This document shows, piece after piece, positions 28,091-36,866 of a stretch of DNA of 64,000 bases (positions within the stretch are counted from its first letter, which is position 1; each line of letters starts with the position of its first letter). Both the position numbers and the translations under genes were made by a program. The notes under the pieces are model-generated. The model was not told the DNA's origin and searched no databases. It saw only the letters and a program-made list of their open reading frames with translations. This stretch comes from Clostridium intestinale DSM 6191 (GTDB lineage: Bacteria > Bacillota > Clostridia > Clostridiales > Clostridiaceae): assembly GCF_900130055.1 (NCBI RefSeq), contig NZ_FQXU01000005.1:62001-126000 (forward strand). The letters run 5' to 3'.

Positions 28091-28122
28091 AGCATTTGCT
28101 TTTTTGCAAATGCTCTATTTTC
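28084..28122. terminator. Bidirectional terminator between rluA-family gene and dacF
   Basis: TAGAGCATTTGC and GCAAATGCTCTA are perfect arms, flanked by AAAA on the left and TTTT on the right. The hairpin includes the stop codons of both convergent genes. Confidence 0.93.
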
Positions 28123-29392
28123 TCATCTTCTTATTAAATATATTAGGATATTTTGCCTTAAGTTTTTTTCTCTTAATATGATTTTTATATTTGAGAAGAA
28201 AAAGAATTCCTAAAAAACTGCCTACTGATAAAATTACAGGAAGTGAATTTTTGTTTAAAATACTTTCCTTTACTGTTGTAGTTACTGGTTTAACTTCTCT
28301 ATCTTCTCCAGAAGCTAAAGGAAGAGCTATGTAATTTTCGTTGTTTACTTTTACTTCAGAATTTAAAATAACCTCTCCTCTTTTAAAAGAAGTTTTAGAT
28401 AAATCTTTAGTTTCGCTTTCAACTTTAGAGTTTACATTTTTTTCTTGTCCTTTATCAGTAACGTAATAAACATCTTGAGTAGCTAATAAAGGGATTGTAG
28501 TATCCTTATCAACTTCATAACTTGAAACTTCTTGACCTTTAGAATAAAGTTTTACTAAGCTGAAATTATTAAATCCATATTCATATAAATCTTTTGCGTT
28601 TAGAAAAAAGGAATTTTTAATATCAGAACGCATAAAAGTAGCTATTAATCTTTGACCGTCCTTTTCAGCTACAGAAGTATAAGAATGTTTAGCGTCTATG
28701 GTATAGCCAGTTTTACCAGTAAGAGCATAAGGATAATAATACATACTATTTTTTCTTATAAGACTATTTTTGTTATCCGCCCATTTTTTCTCACCATTTA
28801 TATTAGATGGAGGAAATTCATAAACAGCCGCTTGAGAAATTTCTAAATAATGAGGTGTTTTAGCAGCTTCTCTAGTAATTAAAGCTAAATCATAAGGAGT
28901 AGTTTTATGATTTTCATCATAAAGACCAGATGGATTAGTAAAATGGGAGTTATTAGCTCCTATTTCTTTAGCTTTTTTATTCATCATTTCAGCAAAACCT
29001 TCCACTGATCCTCCTACATATTCAGCTAAAGCTACAGCACAGTCATTACCTGAAAGTAGAAGCATGGCATGAAGTAAATCATTTACAGTGAAAACTTCTC
29101 CCTCAATCAAACCAAGTCTAGTTCCATCAACTGCTGGAGGATTTTTACCTATAGTTACTTTTGCATTTAAATCAGCATTTTCTAAAACAACTAAAGCAGT
29201 CATTACTTTTGTAGTTGATGCTGGAGCTAAAGATTCATTAGGGTTTTTTGAGTACAATAGCTTTCCGGTAGCAGCATCCATTAAAACAGCACCTTCAGAA
29301 TCAACATTAGGAACTTGAGCGGCTTTTGCAGGATTTCCTAAAAAAATAGTGAAAAAAAACATTAATGCAATAAAATAAACAAATCTTTTCAT
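28115..29392 (-). CDS. dacF: D-alanyl-D-alanine carboxypeptidase (DacF type)
   Basis: This penicillin-binding carboxypeptidase trims the terminal D-Ala from wall peptides. The 425-residue product has a signal peptide (cleavage after AKAA near residue 25), the active-site tetrad in APASTTKVMTAL near 60, LLSGNDCAVALAEY near 115 and LTGKTGYT near 228. A PBP5-type beta domain follows, and a C-terminal membrane helix (VILSVGSFLGILFLLKY) plus basic tail near 380-400, instead of the usual amphipathic anchor. GGGGGAT precedes the ATG. It is one of few minus-strand genes. DacF naming is by family. Confidence 0.93.
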   Translation of the reverse strand: MKRFVYFIALMFFFTIFLGNPAKAAQVPNVDSEGAVLMDAATGKLLYSKNPNESLAPASTTKVMTALVVLENADLNAKVTIGKNPPAVDGTRLGLIEGEVFTVNDLLHAMLLLSGNDCAVALAEYVGGSVEGFAEMMNKKAKEIGANNSHFTNPSGLYDENHKTTPYDLALITREAAKTPHYLEISQAAVYEFPPSNINGEKKWADNKNSLIRKNSMYYYPYALTGKTGYTIDAKHSYTSVAEKDGQRLIATFMRSDIKNSFFLNAKDLYEYGFNNFSLVKLYSKGQEVSSYEVDKDTTIPLLATQDVYYVTDKGQEKNVNSKVESETKDLSKTSFKRGEVILNSEVKVNNENYIALPLASGEDREVKPVTTTVKESILNKNSLPVILSVGSFLGILFLLKYKNHIKRKKLKAKYPNIFNKKMRK

Positions 29393-29484
29393 TTTATCCC
29401 CCGTCGGTTAATATCATTTAAAAATAAGTATAACAAATTATTAAACATATTTCTATATTATGTTTAAATTATGTCAATAATCAT

Positions 29485-29623
29485 AAAGTGAAACTTAGCT
29501 TCAGAGGGAGTTTTAATCTCCCACTGAAGGTTAGTTGAACTTATCTAGGGTCGTGCCACTGTTATGTCTCACTTTCGCCTTTAGGCCAGATGGGAGTGTT
29601 ACAGTGGCTAGACATCAGATAAA
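29485..29623 (+). ncRNA. Structured RNA element, copy B, before comEA-like gene
   Basis: This 139-base element shares the ordered blocks of copy A at 20190. Blocks are AAAGTGAAACTT, a hairpin with CTTCAG/CTGAAG and inner GGGAG/CTCCC, AGTTGAACT, ATCTAGGGTCGTG, an eight-pair stem GCCACTGT/ACAGTGGC carrying a variable top, then CTAGACATCAGATAAA. The closing pair of the long stem covaries with copy A (G-C here, A-U there). TTATCT can also pair with AGATAA. It ends 35 bases before the downstream ATG. Class not recognised. Confidence 0.75.
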
Positions 29624-29658
29624 TAAATGAAAGATCTAGTATAAAAGTTGGAGGTCTT

Positions 29659-30294
29659 ATGAGAATTAGAAAAAAAGAAAAGATTATTGGAATAGGAATA
29701 CTTGTAACTCTATTAGTAGTTATAGGCGGGTTTTATTATTATATAAATAGACCAAAGCCCCTAACTAATGAAGAGATTGAAAATATGTTTGTTGAGGAAA
29801 GTACACAAGATAAAGAGGTTAAAACTCAAGAAAAGGTAACTCAGACTGAATCCATAGTTGTAGAAATAAAAGGGGAAGTTAAAAATCCAGAAGTATACAC
29901 ATTGAAAAAAGGAGCTATAATAAAAAACTTAATTGAAGAAGCTGGTGGACTTACTGAAAAAGGAGATACCTCAGCTATTAACCTTGCAAAAGAACTCCAA
30001 AACCATGAATGTATAGTGGTTGGGAATATAGATGATAAAAGCGTTCAAGCTCAAAGTGTATCAGTATCCGGAACAGGTGGACAGAGTACTTCCAAAACAG
30101 ATGGGAAGATTAACTTAAATTCTGCTACTGAAGCTGAATTAGACACTCTTCCAGGAGTAGGTAAGGTTATGGCAGGAAAGATAATTGAATATAGGGAGAA
30201 AAATGGTGGATTTAAAGACATAGAGGAACTTAAAAATATAGATAGGGTTGGAGAAGCTACCTTCGAAAAGTTAAAGGATAAAATAAGTATTTAG
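29659..30294 (+). CDS. ComEA-like helix-hairpin-helix protein with SLBB domain
   Basis: The 211-residue product has an N-terminal membrane helix (about 9-28), an acidic linker, an SLBB beta domain at about 62-118 (IVVEIKGEVKNPEVYTLKKG), a Ser/Gln-rich spacer and a C-terminal double helix-hairpin-helix (INLNSATEAELDTLPGVGKV). This is the layout of ComEA, the DNA receptor of competence pili. No comEC or comEB follows, so a competence role is not secured by context. Element B lies just upstream. Confidence 0.85.
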   Translation: MRIRKKEKIIGIGILVTLLVVIGGFYYYINRPKPLTNEEIENMFVEESTQDKEVKTQEKVTQTESIVVEIKGEVKNPEVYTLKKGAIIKNLIEEAGGLTEKGDTSAINLAKELQNHECIVVGNIDDKSVQAQSVSVSGTGGQSTSKTDGKINLNSATEAELDTLPGVGKVMAGKIIEYREKNGGFKDIEELKNIDRVGEATFEKLKDKISI

Positions 30295-30383
30295 AAATAA
30301 CAAATAATTAATATAAAAAATAGTAGAATATGTATAAATAGTATATTAAAATTATAACTATAATATATAAGGGGGAAGGTTTC

Positions 30384-30587
30384 ATGGATATACTTATTAA
30401 CGTTGGATTAAGCTTTCTTTTTGGAATAGTTGGAATAGCAATAATGCTTATAGGTTATATACTATTTGATAAAGTTATAAAGGCTGATTTTGATAAAGAA
30501 TTAGAAAATGGTAACATAGCGGTAGCTATTGTTGTAGCAGGAGTACTTATTGCAATAGGAATAATAGTTTCTCAAGTTATAGCTTAA
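30384..30587 (+). CDS. DUF350 family small membrane protein
   Basis: The 67-residue protein has two membrane helices separated by FDKVIKADFDKELENGNIAVAI, the conserved loop of the DUF350 (YjfL) family. Function is unknown; DUF350 proteins often occur with GSP-synthase-like ATP-grasp ligases and PspA-like proteins, and an ATP-grasp gene of that kind lies at 52462 in this window but far away. AAGGGGGAAGG precedes the ATG and a terminator follows. Confidence 0.85.
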   Translation: MDILINVGLSFLFGIVGIAIMLIGYILFDKVIKADFDKELENGNIAVAIVVAGVLIAIGIIVSQVIA

Positions 30588-30589
30588 TA

Positions 30590-30628
30590 AAATCAGCGTA
30601 TTCTATATAAGAATGCGCTGATTTTATT
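30590..30628 (+). terminator. Terminator after the DUF350 gene
   Basis: AAATCAGCGTATTCT and AGAATGCGCTGATTTT arms, nearly perfect, are followed by ATTAAA and only a few T. Confidence 0.85.
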
Positions 30629-30790
30629 AAATAAGCAATAATATTATCAAGTGTAAACATTTAAATAGTGATAGAAAATTAATATTTATATAAAAATATT
30701 AAATAATTCATAAAAAGAGAAAATACCTATTGCATATAGCCTTACTATATATTATAGTTATAAACATAAACTAAATAAAACTTTTTTGTT

Positions 30791-30912
30791 TCTTATCGTG
30801 AGAGGTGGAGGGACTGGCCCTATGAAACCCAGCAACCAACATAAATTCCATTTAATTTATGCATGGTGCTAATTCCTGCAGCTATTTTTTAGCTGATAGA
30901 TGAGAGGATAGA
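30791..30912 (+). ncRNA. SAM-I (S-box) riboswitch
   Basis: The consensus blocks are present in order: TTATCGTGAGAGGTGGAGGG, ACTGGCCC, TGAAACCCAGCAACC, a P3 hairpin (ATAAATTCCATTTAATTTAT), GGTGCTAATTCCTGCAG, a P4 hairpin and GATAGATGAGAG. S-adenosylmethionine binding stabilises the aptamer and favours termination. It controls metNIQ, as is known for Met importers of Firmicutes. Confidence 0.96.
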
Positions 30913-30930
30913 TTTCTAGGGCTGTTATTA

Positions 30931-30963
30931 TCGCGCGGAGTTTATTCTCTAGCGCTTTTTTTA
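30931..30963 (+). terminator. Riboswitch expression-platform terminator
   Basis: GCGCGGAG and CTCTAGCGC form a hairpin followed by TTTTTTT, located about 20 bases after the SAM aptamer and about 75 bases before metN. Confidence 0.85.
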
Positions 30964-31038
30964 TTGCAATCGATGGCTTAAAAGTCGGCGTGGCGATATT
31001 TTTAACTTTACCTAGGTATAACAATTTGGAGGAAATAA

Positions 31039-32001
31039 ATGATAGAAATAAAAGGCTTAAGCAAAAGTTTCCATGGAGCAGAAGTATTAAAAGATATACA
31101 CCTTAAAATTCAAGAAGGCGAGATTTATGGGATTATAGGACATTCAGGAGCAGGAAAATCAACTCTCCTAAGATGCATAAATGGACTAGAAACCTATGAT
31201 TCAGGTAGTTTAGAAGTTATGGGGCAAGAAGTAGCTGAACTATCTCCTAAAGGATTAAGAGAATTTAGAAAAGATTTGGGGATGATATTTCAAGGATTTA
31301 ATTTGTTACAAACAAAAACAGTCTTTGATAATGTTGCATTACCTTTAGAAGTATGGGGCTACAATAAGCAAGATATAAAGGAAAAAGTATATAAATTATT
31401 AGATTTAGTTGGACTTATAGAAAAAGAAAAAAGTAAGCCAGCAAGTTTAAGCGGTGGTCAAAAGCAAAGAGTAGCAATTGCTAGAGCTTTAGTTTTGGAA
31501 CCAAAGATACTTTTATGTGATGAAGCAACCTCAGCACTAGATCCTAAAATGACAAAAGATATATTATCTTTATTATTAAAGATAAATAAGGAACTAGGAA
31601 TAACAATAGTTGTAGTAACACATCAGATGGAAGTTGTTAAAGAAATATGTGAAAAAGTTGCTTTAATTGAAGGTGGAGTAATTAGAGCAGAAGGAAATGC
31701 AGAAGAATTATTCTTACGTCCAGGCTTGAGCCTTAAAAAGTTTTTAGGTGATGAGGAAGAAGAAACACTTCCAGAAACAGGAGTAAATATAAGATTATAT
31801 TTCCCTAAAGATTTAAGTGAGAATTCAATAATAACTGCAATGGCAAGAGAATTAAATATAGACTTCTCAATTGTATGGGGCAAACTTGAAAAGTTTAGAG
31901 ATGATGTTTTAGGAAGTCTTGTTATAAACATCAAAGAAGAATATAAAGATATAGCAATAAATTATCTAAAATCTAAAGATATAATCTGGGAGGTGCTATA
32001 G
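31039..32001 (+). CDS. metN: Methionine ABC importer ATPase MetN
   Basis: MetN energises uptake of methionine. The 320-residue protein has Walker A GHSGAGKSTLLR near residue 38, the ABC signature [15 protein letters not shown] near 140, Walker B ILLCDEATSAL, and the C-terminal NIL/ACT-like domain (about 250-320) that senses methionine and inhibits transport. It begins metN-metI-metQ after the SAM riboswitch. GGAGG lies before the ATG. Confidence 0.97.
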   Translation: MIEIKGLSKSFHGAEVLKDIHLKIQEGEIYGIIGHSGAGKSTLLRCINGLETYDSGSLEVMGQEVAELSPKGLREFRKDLGMIFQGFNLLQTKTVFDNVALPLEVWGYNKQDIKEKVYKLLDLVGLIEKEKSKPASLSGGQKQRVAIARALVLEPKILLCDEATSALDPKMTKDILSLLLKINKELGITIVVVTHQMEVVKEICEKVALIEGGVIRAEGNAEELFLRPGLSLKKFLGDEEEETLPETGVNIRLYFPKDLSENSIITAMARELNIDFSIVWGKLEKFRDDVLGSLVINIKEEYKDIAINYLKSKDIIWEVL

Positions 32002-32002
32002 G

Positions 32003-32644
32003 ATGTGGAATGATATATTACTTAAAGCTATAAATGAAACACTAATAATGGTTTTTGTTTCAACATTCTTTGCTGTACTCATAGGATTTATACCAGCGGT
32101 AGTATTAATTCTTACTGCACCAGATGGGTTAAAACCTAACAGTATTATATATAAGACTTTAGATATAATAGTAAATGTCTTAAGAAGTATACCATTTATA
32201 ATTTTGATGGTAGTAGTTGTTCCTATTACAAAATCAATAGTAGGAACTAGTATAGGAATCAAGGGGGCAATTGTTCCATTAACTATAGCGGCTGCACCTT
32301 TTGTAGCTAGAGTACTAGAATCTTCCTTAAGAGAAGTTGATAGAGGAGTAATAGAAGCTGCAAAATCATTTGGAGCCACAAACTCACAAATAATATTTAA
32401 AGTTATGCTAAAAGAGGCCATGCCTAGTATAATTTTAGGAATAACACTAACAATAATAAGTATAGTAGGATACTCAGCAATGGCAGGAGCTGTTGGTGGA
32501 GGTGGACTTGGAGCTGCAGCAATCCAATATGGATATAACAGATTCCGAGGAGATGTAATGTTTTATACTGTATTAATTTTAATTGTATTTGTTCAAGGAT
32601 TACAGTCTTTGGGGAATTATATTTATAAAAAGAAAACAAAATAA
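32003..32644 (+). CDS. metI: Methionine ABC importer permease MetI
   Basis: The 213-residue permease has five membrane helices and the EAA loop VIEAAKSFGATNSQIIFKV near residue 120. Start ATG lies one base after metN and uses a GGGAGGTG site inside its end, so translation is coupled. Confidence 0.96.
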   Translation: MWNDILLKAINETLIMVFVSTFFAVLIGFIPAVVLILTAPDGLKPNSIIYKTLDIIVNVLRSIPFIILMVVVVPITKSIVGTSIGIKGAIVPLTIAAAPFVARVLESSLREVDRGVIEAAKSFGATNSQIIFKVMLKEAMPSIILGITLTIISIVGYSAMAGAVGGGGLGAAAIQYGYNRFRGDVMFYTVLILIVFVQGLQSLGNYIYKKKTK

Positions 32645-32664
32645 AAAATTAGGGGGTTCTTAAT

Positions 32665-33462
32665 ATGAAAAGAAAAGGATTATTATCAATATTATTAGTA
32701 GGGGCATTAGCATTTAGCTTAACTGCATGCGGAAAAAAAGAAGATAAAACTATAAAAATAGGTGTTACACCAGTACCACACGAAGAAATAGTTAATGAAA
32801 TTAAACCATTAGTAGAAGCAAAAGGTTACAAACTTGAGATTATAGAATTTAATGATTACGTTACTCCAAACACTGCTTTAGCAGAAAAAGAATTAGATGC
32901 AAACTTCTTCCAACACGTACCGTATTTAGAAGAAACAAATAAGGAAAAAGGACTAGACCTAACTTGGGTAGCGAAAATCCATATAGAACCAATGGGTCTA
33001 TACTCTAAAAAAGTTACAAAATTTGCTGATATAAAAGATGGAGCAAACATAGCTATACCTAATGATGCTTCAAATGGATCAAGAGCACTTAAATTATTAG
33101 CAGATAACGGATTATTTAAAGTTAAAGACGCTGAATTAATATCTCCAGCTGATATAACAGAAAATCCTAAAAATATAAAAATAACTGAATTAGATGCAGC
33201 TCAACTTCCAAGAACTCTAGATGACGCGAAAGTTGATGCCGCTGTTATAAATACAAACTATGCACTAGATGCAGGCTTAAATCCAGTAAAAGATGCTCTA
33301 GTAATAGAATCAAAAGATTCACCATATGCTAATGTTTTAGCTGTAAGAAAAGGTGATGAAGAAACTGAAAAAACTAAAATATTAAAAGAAGCATTAACTT
33401 CTTCAGATGTTAAGACATTTATAGAAAAGAAATATGATGGATCAATAGTTCCAGCATTTTAA
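32665..33462 (+). CDS. metQ: Methionine-binding lipoprotein MetQ
   Basis: The 265-residue substrate-binding protein has a lipobox (FSLTACGKKED, lipidated Cys near residue 22) and NlpA-family motifs such as IKIGVTPVPHEEI, FNDYVTPNTALAEKELDANF and AIPNDASNGSRAL. It delivers methionine to MetNI. It ends the operon; the hairpin array that follows might form its 3' end or a separate RNA. Confidence 0.96.
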   Translation: MKRKGLLSILLVGALAFSLTACGKKEDKTIKIGVTPVPHEEIVNEIKPLVEAKGYKLEIIEFNDYVTPNTALAEKELDANFFQHVPYLEETNKEKGLDLTWVAKIHIEPMGLYSKKVTKFADIKDGANIAIPNDASNGSRALKLLADNGLFKVKDAELISPADITENPKNIKITELDAAQLPRTLDDAKVDAAVINTNYALDAGLNPVKDALVIESKDSPYANVLAVRKGDEETEKTKILKEALTSSDVKTFIEKKYDGSIVPAF

Positions 33463-33487
33463 TAACTAGAAATACAAAAAGCTATCA

Positions 33488-33830
33488 TGAATTTAATTTG
33501 TGCACCTTGTTGCTGTAGAGGCTGCTCCTAAAGCCTCATTAAATTCATTATTTATAAAATATAAGACTGAAACTAGGAACCGCTTCTACCGCAACCTTAC
33601 TGCTGTAGAAGCGGTTCTCAGCTTTATTAAATTATTATGTTTAATAAGACTCTAATCTGTAGGAGTCTTTTCTCAGTTTCATAAAAGTCATTTTAATTGA
33701 TAATTATGTTTAATAAGAAGTTAAGCACCTATAATCTGTAGGAGTCGCTTCTCAGACTCCATTAAAATCCTTTTAACTTCTAATCTGTAGAGCCCGTTCC
33801 TCAGGGCTCATTAAAATCCTTTTAAAACTT
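33488..33830 (+). repeat. Tandem array of five related RNA hairpins
   Basis: Five units each carry CTGTAG (33513, 33603, 33657, 33736, 33785). Four show a short stem and an 8-base loop: GAGGCT-GCTCCTAA-AGCCTC (33518), GAAGC-GGTTCTCA-GCTTT (33608), GGAGTC-GCTTCTCA-GACTCC (33741), GAGCCC-GTTCCTCA-GGGCTC (33790). Stems differ but still pair. The third (33662) pairs poorly with its own 3' side, but 33646-33652 and 33663-33669 pair perfectly. TTATGTTTAATAAGA recurs three times between units. Longer arms enclose some units (TGAATTTAAT/ATTAAATTCA; GAACCGCTTCTAC/GTAGAAGCGGTTC). Confidence 0.8.
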
Positions 33831-33858
33831 ATGTTTAATAAGAAGTTAAGTACTTAAA

Positions 33859-33909
33859 TAGAAAAGTAGAAAATTAGAAAAATAGAAAAGTAGAAAAATA
33901 GAAAAGTAG
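33859..33909. repeat. Octamer tandem repeat TAGAAAAN
   Basis: Six uninterrupted copies of TAGAAAA plus one variable base (G, T, A, G, A, G) end in a seventh TAG. Each unit contains a stop in one frame. It lies directly downstream of the hairpin array. Confidence 0.85.
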
Positions 33910-34179
33910 TTTCTTCTAAGAAAATGTAGTCAATTATTAAAAAATAAATTTTAAAAAGTGTTATTTGAGAGAAGTTAAGGTAATTCCCTATAAAAATAAG
34001 CTCTTGATAAGACGTTTAAGATGTTTGAAAAATTTGTGCAGGATATAAAAACGCTAAAGCGGGAATAAAAATAATGTCGAGAGAAATAACATAATATAAT
34101 TATTAAATAATATTGATTATTAATATCAACTATGATAGAATAAAATCATAGAAATTAAGAAACACGGAGGATTTTAATT
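33910..34179. other. Gene-free stretch before sodA
   Basis: No reading frame or clear structure is seen. ATATAAT-T-ATTAAAT at 34094-34108 resembles a PerR/Fur box at 11 of 14 non-central positions, and TTGAT/ATCAA form a small inverted repeat near 34113-34129. The AT-rich context makes both weak. The sodA promoter should lie here. Confidence 0.35.
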
Positions 34180-34794
34180 ATGAAACATGAATTACCAAAA
34201 CTAAAATATGAATATAACGCGTTAGAGCCATATATAGACGAAACAACAATGACTATACACCATACTAAACATCATGCTACTTATATAAACAATTTAAATG
34301 CAGCACTAGAAAAATATCCAGATCTTCAAGAAAAATCAGTTGAGGATTTAGTTAAAGACTTAAATGCTGTACCAGAAGACATAAGAACTGCTGTAAGAAA
34401 TAATGGTGGAGGTCACTATAATCATTCGCTTTTCTGGCAACTTATGGGTCCTAATAAAGGTGGTAACCCAACAGGAGATTTAGGAAAAGCTATTGATGAT
34501 AAATTTGGAAGCTTTGATAAATTTAAAGAGGAATTTGGCAAGGCAGCTGCTACAAGGTTTGGTAGTGGATGGGCTTGGTTAATTGTAAATAAAAACAATG
34601 AGTTAGAAGTAGTATCAACAGCTAATCAAGACACTCCAGTAAGTGATGGAGCTAAGCCTGTATTAGCATTAGATGTATGGGAACATGCATATTACTTAAA
34701 ATATCAAAATAGAAGACCAGATTATGTTGGATCTTGGTGGAGCGTAGTTGATTGGGATTACGCAGCAGAATTATATAAAAATGCAATAAAGTAA
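34180..34794 (+). CDS. sodA: Superoxide dismutase (Fe/Mn family)
   Basis: The enzyme converts superoxide to oxygen and peroxide in the cytoplasm. The 204-residue protein has the metal ligands in [26 protein letters not shown], and [20 protein letters not shown]. Metal choice (Fe, Mn or either) cannot be settled by reading. GGAGG precedes the ATG. It is a single-gene unit with a strong terminator, in an anaerobe probably for brief oxygen exposure. Confidence 0.96.
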   Translation: MKHELPKLKYEYNALEPYIDETTMTIHHTKHHATYINNLNAALEKYPDLQEKSVEDLVKDLNAVPEDIRTAVRNNGGGHYNHSLFWQLMGPNKGGNPTGDLGKAIDDKFGSFDKFKEEFGKAAATRFGSGWAWLIVNKNNELEVVSTANQDTPVSDGAKPVLALDVWEHAYYLKYQNRRPDYVGSWWSVVDWDYAAELYKNAIK

Positions 34795-34826
34795 AGTTAT
34801 TTCTTTCCCTTAAAAAGTCCCCTTTT

Positions 34827-34860
34827 ACTACCTAAGTTTTATACTTAGGTAGTTTTTTAT
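34827..34860 (+). terminator. Terminator after sodA
   Basis: ACTACCTAAGT and ACTTAGGTAGT are perfect arms followed by TTTTTT. Confidence 0.94.
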
Positions 34861-34939
34861 TTACATTAAGGTTAACTTTATTTACATAAAAAGCTTTTTA
34901 TAGTATATTAAAAGAATGTTATGAAGTGGAGGTATAAAT

Positions 34940-35242
34940 ATGGACAATAACGAGGGAATTGTTAAGGAAGTTGCTAAAGAAGAAAACAGTAATAAAAAGA
35001 ATGGTGAAATAGGTTTCTTTGGAAGATTAATAATATCTATAGCAGATCAAACTATAGTGGCATTTTTAGCATTTATATTATTTTTTATAGTTAGTTTAAT
35101 TTTAAAGGTAATAGGATATAAGATTGTCGTTGAGATAGGGATATATTTCTTCACATATGTTACTTCAAATATACTATATTACACAATTACAAAAAATAGC
35201 TTAGGAAGAACATTAGGAGAAAAAATATTTAATGTTCAATAA
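34940..35242 (+). CDS. Short RDD-like membrane protein
   Basis: The 100-residue product has two hydrophobic helices (about 38-58 and 65-85) after a charged N-terminus and ends SLGRTLGEKIFNVQ, the conserved RDD-family segment before the third helix. It stops where the full domain would continue, so it is a short form with a possible truncation of the C-terminal part. Function is unknown. It precedes rlmD by 23 bases and may share its transcript. Confidence 0.7.
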   Translation: MDNNEGIVKEVAKEENSNKKNGEIGFFGRLIISIADQTIVAFLAFILFFIVSLILKVIGYKIVVEIGIYFFTYVTSNILYYTITKNSLGRTLGEKIFNVQ

Positions 35243-35265
35243 ACTTACGGAGGAAAATCTAATAG

Positions 35266-36621
35266 ATGAAAAAAGGTAGTGAAATAACCTTAACGATAGA
35301 AAAAACTGAATTCCCATCTAAAGGAATTGGATACTTAGAAGGAAAAAAGATATATTCTAAAAATTCTTTTCCAGGGCAAGTGATTAGGGGAAAAGTTACT
35401 AAAAAGAAACAAGAGTATGGAGAAATAAAACCTCTAGAGGTTGTTGAGAAAGCTCCTTATGAAATTGAGGCTAGATGTTCAGTATTCAATATATGTGGAG
35501 GATGTTCTTCACAAAATCTTAATTATGAAAAGCAACTAGAGCTTAAAAAGGAAGAAGTTAAAGAGTTATTCCTTGATGCAGAAGTAGACATGGGAGAATT
35601 CTTAGGAATAGAAGGAAGTCCAGATCAATGGAAATACAGAAATAAAATGGAGTTTACTTTTGGCGACGAGGAAAAAGGGGGAGAACTAACCCTTGGAATG
35701 CATATAAAAGGAAAACCGTTTGGAATTGTAAATGTAGATGTTTGTGAGATAGTTGATGAGGATTTTAGAGAGATTTTAAAAGCAACTGTTGAATATTTTA
35801 GAGGCAAAGATCTTCCTTATTATAGAGTAATGAAAAGAGAAGGATATCTAAGACATCTTGTAATAAGAAAAGCTTTTGCTACTGAAGAAATAATGGTTAA
35901 CTTAGTTACAACAACTCAAATAGATTTTTCTTTAGATGAGTATGTTGAACTTATAAAATCATTAAATTATAAAGGTAAATTAAAATCAGTACTTCATACA
36001 GAAAATAACTCCTTTTCTGATGCAGTTATACCTGAAAAAGTTAATTTATTGTATGGAGAAGACCATATAACAGAAAATCTTTTAGGGCTTAAGTTTAAAA
36101 TATCACCTTTTTCATTTTTCCAAACTAACTCTAAAGGTGCTGAGAAGTTATATTCTCTTGTGAGAGATTTTATGGGAAGTGGAGAAGATAAAGTAGTTTT
36201 TGACCTATATTGTGGCACAGGAACTATAGGACAGATAACAGCTCCTAAAGCTAAAAAGGTTAGAGGAATAGAGCTAATCGAGGAAGCTGTAGTTGCTGCT
36301 AATGAAAATGCTAAACTAAATGGATTAGATAACTGTGAGTTTATAGCTGGAGATGTAGCTAAAGTAATAACACAGTTAAAAGATAAACCAGATATAATAA
36401 TATTAGATCCTCCAAGAAGTGGAGTACATCCAGTTGCACTTAAATATGTAGTGGATTTTAAAGCTCAGGATATTATATATGTAAGTTGTAACCCTAAAAC
36501 TTTAGTTGATGATTTAAAATATTTAATAGCTTCTGGATATAAAGTTCAAAAGACTTTATGTATGGATATGTTTCCTAACACGCCACATTGCGAGACTATA
36601 GTGAAGTTAGTTAAGAAGTAG
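35266..36621 (+). CDS. rlmD: 23S rRNA (uracil-C5)-methyltransferase RlmD/RumA type
   Basis: The 451-residue enzyme makes 5-methyluridine in rRNA with SAM. It has an N-terminal TRAM domain (about 1-58), an iron-sulphur cluster region [20 protein letters not shown] near residue 70, and a methyltransferase domain with [13 protein letters not shown] near 317, ILDPPRSG and the catalytic YVSCNPKTL near 405. The exact uridine (1939 or 747) is not clear. The CGGAGG site is rather far (13 bases) from the ATG. A strong terminator follows. Confidence 0.94.
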   Translation: MKKGSEITLTIEKTEFPSKGIGYLEGKKIYSKNSFPGQVIRGKVTKKKQEYGEIKPLEVVEKAPYEIEARCSVFNICGGCSSQNLNYEKQLELKKEEVKELFLDAEVDMGEFLGIEGSPDQWKYRNKMEFTFGDEEKGGELTLGMHIKGKPFGIVNVDVCEIVDEDFREILKATVEYFRGKDLPYYRVMKREGYLRHLVIRKAFATEEIMVNLVTTTQIDFSLDEYVELIKSLNYKGKLKSVLHTENNSFSDAVIPEKVNLLYGEDHITENLLGLKFKISPFSFFQTNSKGAEKLYSLVRDFMGSGEDKVVFDLYCGTGTIGQITAPKAKKVRGIELIEEAVVAANENAKLNGLDNCEFIAGDVAKVITQLKDKPDIIILDPPRSGVHPVALKYVVDFKAQDIIYVSCNPKTLVDDLKYLIASGYKVQKTLCMDMFPNTPHCETIVKLVKK

Positions 36622-36667
36622 ATAATAAGCTATGTCTTATATTAAAAGTAAAAATAGTAAAAGATTT

Positions 36668-36705
36668 TAAAAATCCTCCAAGCCATAAGGTTTGGAGGAT
36701 TTTTA
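36668..36705 (+). terminator. Terminator after rlmD
   Basis: AAAAATCCTCCAA and TTGGAGGATTTTT are exact arms of an extended hairpin, followed by ATATG. Confidence 0.92.
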
Positions 36706-36866
36706 TATGAAAAAATCTCCACATATTTAAGAAAATTATATACTTTTAAAATATATAACTATTAAAAAATAATAATTATTTGATATAGTTTATAATAAGT
36801 AAATATGATAAAATTTTAATATAAGATGATGAACTTTTTAGTCAACTAGGTTGGGGGAGGAGAATA

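Noticed and set aside
31996-32421. Minus-strand frame of 141 codons
   Set aside because: Antisense to metI and without initiation signals.
33488-33830. Repeat array considered as CRISPR
   Set aside because: Spacing is irregular, units are imperfect hairpins rather than identical repeats with unique spacers, and no cas gene is present.
34094-34108. PerR/Fur-like box before sodA
   Set aside because: Only a partial match in extremely AT-rich sequence; mentioned in the gap entry but not called as a site.
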